Source: G963669295 sp963669295
Lineage (GTDB): Bacteria > Bacteroidota > Bacteroidia > Flavobacteriales_D > CALLUQ01
Direction of reading: 5' to 3'
Assembly: GCA_963669295.1 (NCBI GenBank)
Contig: OY769938.1
Coordinates: 3,658,001-3,722,000, forward strand
DNA length: 64,000 bases
Shown: positions 25,701-34,300 of the stretch, in pieces
Position numbering within the stretch: position 1 is the stretch's first letter
Layout: every line of letters begins with the position of its first letter
Notes under the pieces: model-generated
What the model saw: only the letters and a program-made list of their open reading frames with translations
Database searches by the model: none
Told to the model about the DNA's origin: nothing
Program-made: the position numbers and the translations under genes

Positions 25701-28344
25701 GAGTGGAACTACTGCAAGTGTAGATGCTTCATGCGATGGTAGTTGTAATGGACAGGCTTCTATAACAACTACAGGAGGAATGCCTCCATACTCTTTCCAG
25801 TGGTATACCTCAGGAAATTTACCCATTGGAGGAAACAGCGATACTTTGTTCAATGCATGTGCCGATGGCTATTATGTAATTGTAACGGATAACAATGGTT
25901 GCACATACACTTCAGGAACTGTAACGGTGAACCAACCTGCTCCATTAATTCCAAATGTTGTAAGCACCGACGTGACTTGTAATGGATTGTGTGATGGAAT
26001 ACTTACTATAACAGCTACTGGCGGTACCACGCCTTATCAATACACAAAAGACAATGGCAATAGTTGGTGGCCTAATGGTAATTTTGTTGGGGTTTGTGCA
26101 GCTAATTGGGATGTAATAGTACAAGATGCGAATGGATGTACTGCAGTTTATGGAACAGTTACCATTAATGAGCCACTGGCGGTGAGTTATGTGGACTCTA
26201 TTGCAGATGAAAACTGTGGACAGGGCGACGGTTATATTGGTTTAACAGGAAGTGGTGGAGATGGTAATTTTCAGTATAGTATTGATAATGGAGGTAGTTA
26301 CCAACCCTCGGGAGCTTTTCCTGGGTTAACGGCCGGGACTTACGACATAATAGTGCAAGATGGTAATGGTTGTCAGGCTACAGGGCAGATAGTTGTCAGT
26401 AATAGTACAGGAGTAGTGCTTAATGGTACCATTGAAAACGATCCTATTTGTAATGGTAGTAGTGATGGCGATATTACAGTTAACGCAACCGGTGGGCTAA
26501 CGCCCTATCAGTATAGTATAGATGGTGGAGCCACCTGGCAATCAGGCAATGTATTTACAGGACTTGTTGCAGGGAACTACGATGTTATCATTGAGGATGC
26601 TAATGGTTGTCAGTCCACATCAACAATTGTAACACTTAACGACCCTGCTTTGGAAGATGCCTCTTTCTCATATACCACAAATACATTTTGCGACAATGAT
26701 GTTAACCCTGTAGCTACCATTACAGGAGTACAAGGCGGAGTCTTCAGCGAATTTACAGGTGATGTTGCTTTTATCAATGTTACTACTGGTGAGATCTCAT
26801 TGACGGGAAGTGTACCTGGCCTTTATTATATCGTATATACTACTCCCAATTGCTTCAATGTAGATAGTGTTGCCATTTCAATTGTTGCTTCACCAACTCC
26901 AGCCATTACCCCGGTAGGCCCCTATTGTGAGAACGATGCAGCTGTAAACCTCTCAGCTACACCTGGTGGCGGTAGTTGGAGTGGCCCTGGAGTTACCAAT
27001 TCCAGTCTGGGTGAATTTACTCCTGGTACAGCAGGAGTTGGCACGCATGAAATTGTATATGAAGTTACTGTTAATGGGTGTACAGGAACAGATACAACAA
27101 TCATTGATGTTTTGGCTACACCTGATGCCACTATAACAGCAACGGGACCTCTTTGCATTGGTCTGGGAGATATAACGCTAACTGCAGCTACTGGAGGCGG
27201 AACATGGAGTGGTACAGGCATTGTGAATGGAAATACTGGATTATTCAATACTGGTACTGCAGGAATAGGAACACATGTAATCAGTTATACGGTAACTGTA
27301 AATGGATGTACTTCAGTTGATAACGAAGTGATTATCGTTCATCCACTACCAACGGTTAGCTTTAGTGGCCTGTTGGCAAGCTATTGTGCGAACGATCCAG
27401 TGGTTACATTGGTAGGAAATCCAGTAGGAGGTACTTACACGGGTGTAGGCATTTCTGGCAACACATTCGACCCTAATGTTGCAGGTGCTGGGGTACATAG
27501 TATTAGTTACACGTATACCGACGGTAATGGTTGTACAAATGTAGATGTGCAAGTAGTTACGGTGAACGTAGTACCATTGCCGCCAACAGGTCAAGCTTCT
27601 TATTTTTATTGCCCGGGCGACCCTATTGATTCAATTGGTGTTACCGGGGTAGTTGGAACCGTTACCAATTGGTATAGCGATGCTCAGTTGACCAATAATA
27701 TTGGTACAAGCGATGTCATTTTCCCACCAGGTATTGGTGGACCAGGCGTATATAATTATTTTGCCACCTCTACTTTGCCTTCAGGATGTGAGAGTGACCC
27801 ATTTCAAGTTACCATTACCGTGGCAACACCTGCTTTTGTGAATGCAGGCGCACCACAATCCATTTGTTTGGGCGACTCTGTGCAACTATTGGCTACTGGT
27901 GGGGTAACTTATCAATGGTTTGGCGATACTACCCTCAGCGATCCTAATATTGCTAGTCCATCAGCGATGCCTCAAACAACTACCACTTATTATGTAGCAA
28001 TTACAACAGCAGGGAATTGCACCTTTGTTGATTCTGTAGTTGTAGTAGTGGATTTTGGAGAAAATTGTGGCTGGGAAATTTATAATGCATTTAGTCCCGA
28101 TGGCGATGGTGTTAATGATACATGGATCATTGATGGCATTCAACGATTCCCCAACAATAAAGTAATGATATTTAATCGTTGGGGAGACCAATTGATTGGC
28201 TTTGAGAATTATGACAACGCTCAAGAAGTATGGAATGGTACCAATGAGGGAGGTGATGTGCTGCCTTCAGGGACTTATTTTTATGTGATTGAAGTAGAGG
28301 GCAGTAATAGACAATTTAGTGGTTGGGTGCAATTGTCGAGGTAA
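19732..28344 (+). CDS. Giant SprB-like surface adhesin (beta-helix, 12 SprB repeats, CHU_C)
   Basis: 2870 residues. After a signal peptide (about 1-28), residues about 30-1235 carry parallel beta-helix repeats rich in N, G and I, with recurring phrases such as GNVISGN, IGGS and GNFIGT; this is the fold of pectate-lyase-like and choice-of-anchor surface proteins. A linker domain is followed by twelve SprB-type repeats (about 1360-2305), each opening with a C-x-G signature and closing with a D-x-N-G-C signature. Ig-like CHU_C-associated domains (about 2306-2780) lead to a gliding-motility-associated C-terminal domain, NAFSPDGDGVNDTW to GWVQLSR. Known role of such proteins: T9SS export and attachment to the cell surface, where they serve as motility adhesins or glycan binders. 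A close paralog, PorP/SprF and an OmpA-like gene follow on the same strand. Confidence 0.9.
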   Translation: MGFRIRKIINALGILVVLFFLAAPTLKAAVWVVDDLADPLPGTGTLTLRQAIANAAPGDTIHFFLPSSPAVISLTAGELNIDKDLTIIGPGARHLAIDAQYASRVFYLNAPTIYISGLSMFQGANSFGAGIYVTTGTSVQMEQVGIRSCNASGGAGGGIYNRGTLALYDSEIYGNWAGSGGGVRLDQGVANFTNCTFSGNSANSTNGGGIEATVNGQGNFEHCTIYLNSSSGNGGGIYDNNGTQVSVAHTIIAGNTSIGGGPDLFVSGAGNILGNNSLLQNNSGGNLTGVGNIVGAPPNLGPIQFNGGDTRTHALLTGSPCIDNGDPSFTGPPDFDQRGVPRLLDGDESGGGFGFGSVIDIGAFEYSPFCVDNTSGSQSTPGSLPYWLDYINNVTLADPPYYLCFAINGAGPHIIQPANTMQRNYWGEIIIDGYSQQNAYPAGGGQVGVIEIQIDGVFLPANSWGIAFDSGSELSQLKGVSIINVIGGTSDMAVDVQTDNIGIYGNYLGVDAQGNNPGPNQAGVHIDNGASTTMVGTSSERDRNVISNNSVAQVVIANAGVGNRIIGNFIGTNPMGLASMGGGSTSIGIHIFGGTNTLIGGSTGIGGNVISGLQDGIVYDNAGVYNDLIIGNLIGVDTRGSGVIGNTGDGIRLNNGTRNVVIGSSNWTERNIISGNSGDGVHIEGSSTTDNQVIGNFIGITYDTLIASNNIGVSINNGGVNNTIGGATTAHGNVISGNNAYGINLNISGPNNQIMNNIIGSDPTGTQTGFGNNGHGIYIGPGSNLTTIGGNQSVGNIISGNAPATGSGVYIAGSYTTVAGNIIGANQSGTGAVANYGGILIQDGTENVIGGSNANEGNLISGNTNNGITISGTSATGNKVLGNYIGTEITGMAGLANGGTGVSLVNGAYYNNIGGPGALEHNVISNNGAYGVIVSSGCVGDTIRGNLIGTNRTGISAMANAGDGIRIINSNTTVIGGGAANEGNLISGNGGSGIVINGTASLSNVIHGNVIGLDSLGNILGNVDDGITLSGGAYNNYIGGTNASERNIISGNGNQGIELSGAGDDNQLFNNFIGVGLTGTNDRGNVASGIWINSTNGSALIGAVGAGNIISGNDVNGIYIGTDASVVVQSNYIGTDALFNNIGNSSSGLQIEGDDNIIGGATSTHGNVIAFNGAFGINNLSSASHNAITFNTIANNGSDGVFIFDGINNAIQYNNIHDNVGLGIDLDSDGVDPNDGLDTDNGANGIQNYPVLNSASSCNGTNTLITGTLTSIPSSTFNIDFFVIPGGNQDPSGNGEGDAYLTSITVNTNASGVATINYSHPTLLTPGDYIAATATYMNSGVAENTSEFSAHVVIAAQLTASSPIVNDISCNGLTDGSIQLIGNDGALPLQYSIDGGTTFQASATFSGLAAGTYPAVIEDANGCQVTGNVTIIEPAAVSITNITVVDVSCNGLSDGTVTITAAGGTPTYQYSIDNGITFQGGSIFTGVPPGTYNVVVEDANACQVNQVVTVTEPPVVTHLVTVVDENCGMADGSLTITAAGGDGGPYQFSLDNGATFTASINPYTYVSGAGTFNVIVQDGNGCQSVMSTETISNIPGVTLNGATVVDVSCNGLSDGSITIFATGGTTPYQYSIDGGGTFQGSSVFSGLTANTYTVVVVDNNGCTATQNYTVNEPALLTTGSTVGTATCNGNCDGFITLNGLGGTTPYQYSIDNGVTFQAGTTFNGLCVGSYNVVVMDANGCLYNTVLTVNEPPVLTVNISTSVDPSCQGFCDGLATATGNGGTPPYTFSWDDPGNQSTATATGLCAGTYTVTVYDFNGCGPVTANITLTDPPVVTYTVSVVDENCGLSDGQITLTGGGGDGGPYQYSIDNGITFQASGVFAGLTAGAYSIIVEDGSGCQIAGTENVNSASGVTITNLNFTDPLCNGDANGTITITAGGGLAPYQYSIDNGVTYQASNSFTGLLAGSYIAVVQDFNGCIYNTPVTLTDPPALSGTTASVDASCDGSCNGQASITTTGGMPPYSFQWYTSGNLPIGGNSDTLFNACADGYYVIVTDNNGCTYTSGTVTVNQPAPLIPNVVSTDVTCNGLCDGILTITATGGTTPYQYTKDNGNSWWPNGNFVGVCAANWDVIVQDANGCTAVYGTVTINEPLAVSYVDSIADENCGQGDGYIGLTGSGGDGNFQYSIDNGGSYQPSGAFPGLTAGTYDIIVQDGNGCQATGQIVVSNSTGVVLNGTIENDPICNGSSDGDITVNATGGLTPYQYSIDGGATWQSGNVFTGLVAGNYDVIIEDANGCQSTSTIVTLNDPALEDASFSYTTNTFCDNDVNPVATITGVQGGVFSEFTGDVAFINVTTGEISLTGSVPGLYYIVYTTPNCFNVDSVAISIVASPTPAITPVGPYCENDAAVNLSATPGGGSWSGPGVTNSSLGEFTPGTAGVGTHEIVYEVTVNGCTGTDTTIIDVLATPDATITATGPLCIGLGDITLTAATGGGTWSGTGIVNGNTGLFNTGTAGIGTHVISYTVTVNGCTSVDNEVIIVHPLPTVSFSGLLASYCANDPVVTLVGNPVGGTYTGVGISGNTFDPNVAGAGVHSISYTYTDGNGCTNVDVQVVTVNVVPLPPTGQASYFYCPGDPIDSIGVTGVVGTVTNWYSDAQLTNNIGTSDVIFPPGIGGPGVYNYFATSTLPSGCESDPFQVTITVATPAFVNAGAPQSICLGDSVQLLATGGVTYQWFGDTTLSDPNIASPSAMPQTTTTYYVAITTAGNCTFVDSVVVVVDFGENCGWEIYNAFSPDGDGVNDTWIIDGIQRFPNNKVMIFNRWGDQLIGFENYDNAQEVWNGTNEGGDVLPSGTYFYVIEVEGSNRQFSGWVQLSR
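23805..26660 (+). repeat. Twelve SprB repeats with a four-repeat superperiod
   Basis: Twelve units of about 78 residues. Units 3, 7 and 11 share a DENCG opening, and units 5, 6, 9 and 10 open with CxGxC. This gives a period of four units (about 930 bases). Units 5, 6, 9 and 10 also have an extra Cys near the end (GLC, GLC, ACA, GVC). Confidence 0.8.
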
Positions 28345-28376
28345 TTGAACTTATGCAGTTGTAAGATTTAAATTTG
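28344..28376 (+). promoter_or_regulatory. Promoter candidate between the two adhesins
   Basis: TTG (28345-28347), a 21-base spacer and TAAATTTG (28369-28376), a perfect -7 match, lie directly after the first adhesin's stop and about 19 bases before the ATG at 28395. The second adhesin module could therefore be transcribed independently. Confidence 0.45.
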
Positions 28377-28394
28377 AAGGTTGTTTTTTATACA

Positions 28395-31300
28395 ATGAAT
28401 AAATTGATGCTTCATACGGTAGTAACAGTTGTTTTGCTATTGGGATTATTGTCTCAGGCAAATGCTGGGGTTATTGTTGTGGATGATTTAGGAGATCCTA
28501 CTCCTGCTACTGGAGGAACTATTTTGCGCGATGCCATTGGAATTGCCAATCCTGGAGATACCATTTTTATATCGGCTTCGGGTACTATTACTTTGGCTGG
28601 AGGTAGTGGTGCATTATACATCGATAAAGATCTTACCATTATTGGGCCTGAGCCAGCACACCTTACTATTGATGGTAGCAATGTAACCCGCATGGTAGAG
28701 GTGGATAATGCTGGAGGCACATTGCTGTTTTTTTATGGAATGCGTTTTGCCAACATGTCTTCGGGTAACGAATGTTTTTGGATACGAGGTGGTGATACGT
28801 ATTTTGAGAATTGTGTGTTTACTGCTTTGAACAACATTAGAACAGTTATCCTGAAAGATGCAGGATTTCTGGAATTATTTAATTGCACATTTACTCAAAA
28901 CTTTGGTTTAATTACCGATGGTGGCGCCTTATACAATACTGCTGATAATTTTGCAGCTGTTAATACCACCTTTGCAACAAACACCTTGTCGGCTGGTCAT
29001 GGTGGTGCCATATACCATCGTGACGGATTGGGGCAAATGGTGCATTGCACAGTAATTGATAACCATGTTTTAGGTAGCGGACAGCAGGGAGGTGGAATTA
29101 ATGTGTTTGGCGGTTTAGGAGCTGTTTTGGAAGTGCAAAATACAGTGATAGCCGAAAACTCTGCAGCAGGGCCGGGAAATGATTACTTAGGGAATGTAAC
29201 CAGCATAGGGTATAACCTTATTCAGGATCCAGCCACAAGTGCTGGTTGGATAGCAACCGATTTGCAAGGGCCGGGATTGCAACATTACCTTGCCAATACT
29301 CCTCTTGAAGATGGCTTTGGCATGATGTATTTTCCTATTACTTCACCCAATAGTATTTTGATTGATCAAGTGGGCAACATATTTGCTGGATTGGATGTGG
29401 ATACAAGAAGAGCGCCACGCAACATGGATGGCAATAGTACTTATGGAGCGGTACCTGACATAGGAGCTGTAGAATACACCTACTATTTGGTAGATAACCT
29501 TCAGGGTGGTGCAGGAATTACCAATTCTTTGGCGTATCATTTAACCAATATTAATGCTGGCGTTTCAGCTCCACCATATTTTGTAGCATTCGACGTTCCT
29601 GGTGGGCCACCGTTCACCATCAATTTGTTTCCGCAAATGACCATGACCAATGAGGTACACATCGATGGTTATAGTCAGCCAGGTAGTAAAATTGCTGGCC
29701 CACCAATTCCTGGAACTTCTACGGCTCGTACACCAGCCAGACCTGAAATCGAATTAAATGGTGCTGGAGTTGGAGGGAATGGTTTTGCCTTTACAGCTGG
29801 TTCTGATGGTTCTGTTGTAGATGGGTTAACCATGAATCGCTTTGCCAGTGCCATCAGTATACTGGCGGACGACATACATGTATGGGGATGTCATCTAGGA
29901 ACAGATGTTATTGCTCAAAGTCCTTTACCTAATAGTGTAGGCATTAATATAGGTCAAAGCAGTGGTGCCGATTTAGGTTTTGATGCAGTGATTGGAGGGG
30001 GAGATGAAGAACTATTGCGTAATGTAATTTCTGGTAACACCAACAGGCAAGTTCAATTTAGCCTGGCTTCAGGAGCTAACAATGAAGTTATAGGCAATAT
30101 CATTGGAACAGATGGCTACGGTGAAGCGGCCGTAGATAATTCGAATAACACAGTTATAGGCATCTACCTGGTGGGGAGCGATACTACGCTAATAGAAGAT
30201 AATCTCATCAGCGATAACTTACATGGAATCTATTTTAACTTCAATGGTCCTTATGAGGCGAAAATTATAGGAAACTATATTGGTACGAATGTTTGGGGTA
30301 CTTCGGCATTGCCTAACAGAGGACATGGAATAGGAGTGTATAGTGATGCCAAAAACATAGTTATTGGTGGCGATCATCCTTTGGAAGCAAATGTGATTTC
30401 CGGGAATGGCTCAAATGGAATTAATTGTGCAATTTCCAGCGATGTGATTATTGTCGGAAACTTTATTGGAACTTCGCATGACGGGATGAACCGTATCGAT
30501 AATTTTACCGGAATATCTCTGTCGAGTGGTGCTACTAACATCAATATTGGAGGGCCTAACCCTGGAGAGAGCAACATCATCTCAGGCAACAGCAATTATG
30601 GTGTGGAAGTGAATGGAAATACAACAACTGGTAATCTTATTGAAGCAAACTTCATTGGAACCAGCGTTAATGGCAATGCTTCTATTGCAAACAACGCAGG
30701 TGGAATTCGTTTGTACAACCAAACACAGGTGAATGCCATTATAGACAATCTCATTTCTGGAAACAACGCTGGTGCTGGTGTTTTAATTGAAGATGCTAAT
30801 ACAAGTTTTAATACTGTTGAAGGCAATAGAATTGGTACCAATGTTGCCGGAAACGCTGCATTAGCTAATGATGAAGGAGTGATCATTCAAAACGCTGCTT
30901 CGCAAAACAAAATTGGAGGAAGTATCGCATTAAATGAAGGCAATCAAATTTCTGGTAATACTTCAGTAGGAGTGTTGATAGCAGATGCTAATACTGCTGA
31001 TAACCTGGTACAAGGCAATAACATTGGACTTAATAACTTAGGTACAGCTGCTTTAGCAAATGGAGAAGGAGTTCGATTAACCACATCATGCATCGATAAT
31101 ACTATTGGAGGAACAGCAGATACACTTGGCAATACAATTTCTGGTAATAATGGCAATGGAGTATTGGTGTCTAATGCCGGAGGAGGAAACAAAATTCAAG
31201 GGAATAAAATAGGTGTCAACCCAGCTGGTTTATTTGCACGCCCTAATGGTCAGGATGGTATTTATGTTGCTGGAACCACTTCATTGATTATTGGAGGAGG

Positions 31301-34300
31301 ACCTACTACCATCAATGTAATTTCAGGAAACCTGGATGAGGGAATTGAATTGGCCGGGGCTGATAACAACACCATCAATAATAACATCATTGGCTTAGGG
31401 TCAGATTCAATTACTGCGATAGGAAATACCAGCGATGGTATACTTATTACAAGTAATTTAAATGTAATTGGAAGTGCAATTCCTGGCAATGGAAACATTA
31501 TAGGTGCCAATGGTGGTTCGGGAATATCTATTGGTAGTGGTAACGGAAACGAAATTAGAATCAATGAGATTTTTTCTAATGGAGGATTGGGCATTGATCT
31601 TGATGCTGATGGCGCACCAAGCTCGTCGCCAACAACAAACAATGGAAGGCAATACCCGATATTAGTTCCTCCTTCCAATTGTGGTGCTACTACCAAAGTT
31701 ACTTATAGCATGCAAGTGGTAAATGGCAGGGCTTATAGTGTGGAGTTTTTTGAAGTGCCCAATGGTAATCAGGACCCAACAGGCTACGGAGAGGGAGATA
31801 AATACCTTACTGTAAACAATGTAGTTGGAAGTATCAATGGTTTTGAATCATTTAGCTTTGATTTAGGAATGCTAATAACTCCAGGCAATTATATTACAGC
31901 TACTGTTACTGACTTAACAACAAACAGTACTTCTGAGTTTTCTGCATGGCAGGAGGTACAGCCTCAATTGGTAGTGAGTACAAACGAGTTTCAAGCAGTA
32001 AGCTGTAATGGTGGTAACAATGGAATTGCAGAAGCGACATATACCGAAGGTACTACTCCCATGACTTATTTATGGAATGATGGAGCTGCACAAACCACTC
32101 AACAGGCAACAGGACTTACTGCAGGAACTTACAATGTTTTAGTAACCGATGCCAATGGTTGTGCGATTAATGCTGGGCCTGTAACCATTTCGCAACCCCC
32201 AGCATTTTCGGTTTCTACTACTAGTTTAGATGAACAGTGTAATGGTGCTTGCGATGGTTCATTAACTGCAAGTGCAACCGGAGGAACCACTCCTTATACT
32301 TACCAGTGGGACAATGGGTTACCGGTAGGAGCAAACCATTTGAATTTATGTCCTGGAACATACAATTTAGTAGTGACCGATGCGAATAGTTGTACTGCCG
32401 CAGGTGTAGAAACAATTAATCCTGCTCCAATATTAACATCCTCATTTTCAGTGAACGATACCACACAATGTTTTACTGGAAACAATTTTGTGTTCACCAG
32501 CACCGGATTGTATTCGGGAGGGGCTACTTTTCAATGGGATTTTGGTGATTTGTCTGGATCTACTAGCGAAAACCCAGTACATAATTATGCACTCGTGGGA
32601 AATTATCAGGTAAGGTTTATTGTAACAGATGGCCTTTGTGCAGACACTAGTTATTTAAATGTTGAAGTATTTGACGAGCCTCAAATCAACTTGAACCCGA
32701 ACGGCCTTTCATGCAATGGAACCAACGATGGCTGGATATCTTCTAATGTAACAGGGGGAACTACTCCTTATAGCTATAATTGGTTAAACAGTCTTTTAAA
32801 TCCAATCGGACAGGTTACTGATACGGCATTTGGTTTGGTTTCTGGCACCTATTACCTTCAGGTAACTGATGCCAATGGTTGCTCTATAACTTCGGTGGCC
32901 GTAATGGTAAATGAACCTTCGGCAGTAGGAGGGGTAGTGAATAGTACTGACCCTACTTGCAATGGTGTTTGCGATGGTACGATCACTATTACAGCAAGTG
33001 GAGGAGTAGCTCCTTACCAGTATACTAAAGATGGAGGGGGTAACTGGTGGCCCAATGGTAACTTTATTGGAGTATGTGATGGCAACTATGACATTATCAT
33101 CGAGGATGCTAATGGTTGCCAATGGACAACCCCTACACTTACTATTAATGAGCCTTCAGCAGTAACATATACAGCACTCATCAACGATGAAAACTGTAGT
33201 ATGGGTGATGGGAGTATTACTTTGCTAGCAGGAGGTGGAGCAGGTGGCCCTTATCAATTTAGCATCGATAATGGAAACACATTTCAGGGCACCAACTCGT
33301 TTAATAGTTTAAGTGCTAATACTTTTCAAATAGTTATACAAGATATCAACGGATGCCAGGTTACTGGATCAGAAGTGGTGGCAAACGTTCCGGGAGTAAT
33401 CATTGATAGTGTAGCCACAAGTGACCCTTCTTGTACAGGGTTTTTTGATGGAAGCATTGAAGTATTTGGTGTAGGTGGACAAACACCTTATCAGTTTAGT
33501 ATCGATAATGGCGGAAATTATCAGGCCGGCAATTCATTTACCGGGCTAAATGCAGGTGCTTATCAAGTAGTTATAATGGATGCCAACAATTGCATTTCAG
33601 GGGCGGTACCAATTACTTTAACTGACCCTGCACCTGAAGATGCTACTTTTACTTATCCTGGCACTGTGTTTTGTGATGCTGACAACAACCCAGCTGCTAC
33701 AATTACCGGAGATCCAGGAGGTGCTTTTTCTGAAAGTGGAGGTACTAATCTTGCCATTAACGCTACTACTGGCGAGATTGATTTGACTTCAACGCCAGTT
33801 GGTGGGCCGTATATTGTACAATACGTTACTGCAGGCCCTTGTCCGGATACATCTTACTGGAACATTACTATTGTAGCAACTCCTAACCCAAGCATAACAC
33901 AAGTAGGTGATTTTTGTGAAAACGATCCAGATACCGCACTTGTAGCAACTCCTCAAGGCGGACTTTGGAGTGGCGATGGGATCATTGATGCTGTAAATGG
34001 CGTTTTCAGTCCCTCAGCCGCAGGAATAGGTTTTCATACTATTAAGTACGATGTTACCATAGCAGGTTGTACTGGGGTAGACTCTATCACAATTGTGGTG
34101 CATGGTATTCCGGATGCGACCATCTTATCGGATACGATTAATTGCCTTGACTTCATTCAAGATACGTTGCAGGCGCAAACTCCTGGAGGAATCTGGGGTG
34201 GAAATGGCATCACCGACACTCAACTTGGAATATTTCAGCCTTTTGTTACTGGAACTTATGAAGTTACTTATACATTAACCAATGGCCCTGGTTGTTCTGA

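Noticed and set aside
23805..26660. CRISPR-like or non-coding repeat array
   Set aside because: The periodic DNA is fully explained by protein-level SprB repeats in one long frame; unit DNA identity is too low for CRISPR.
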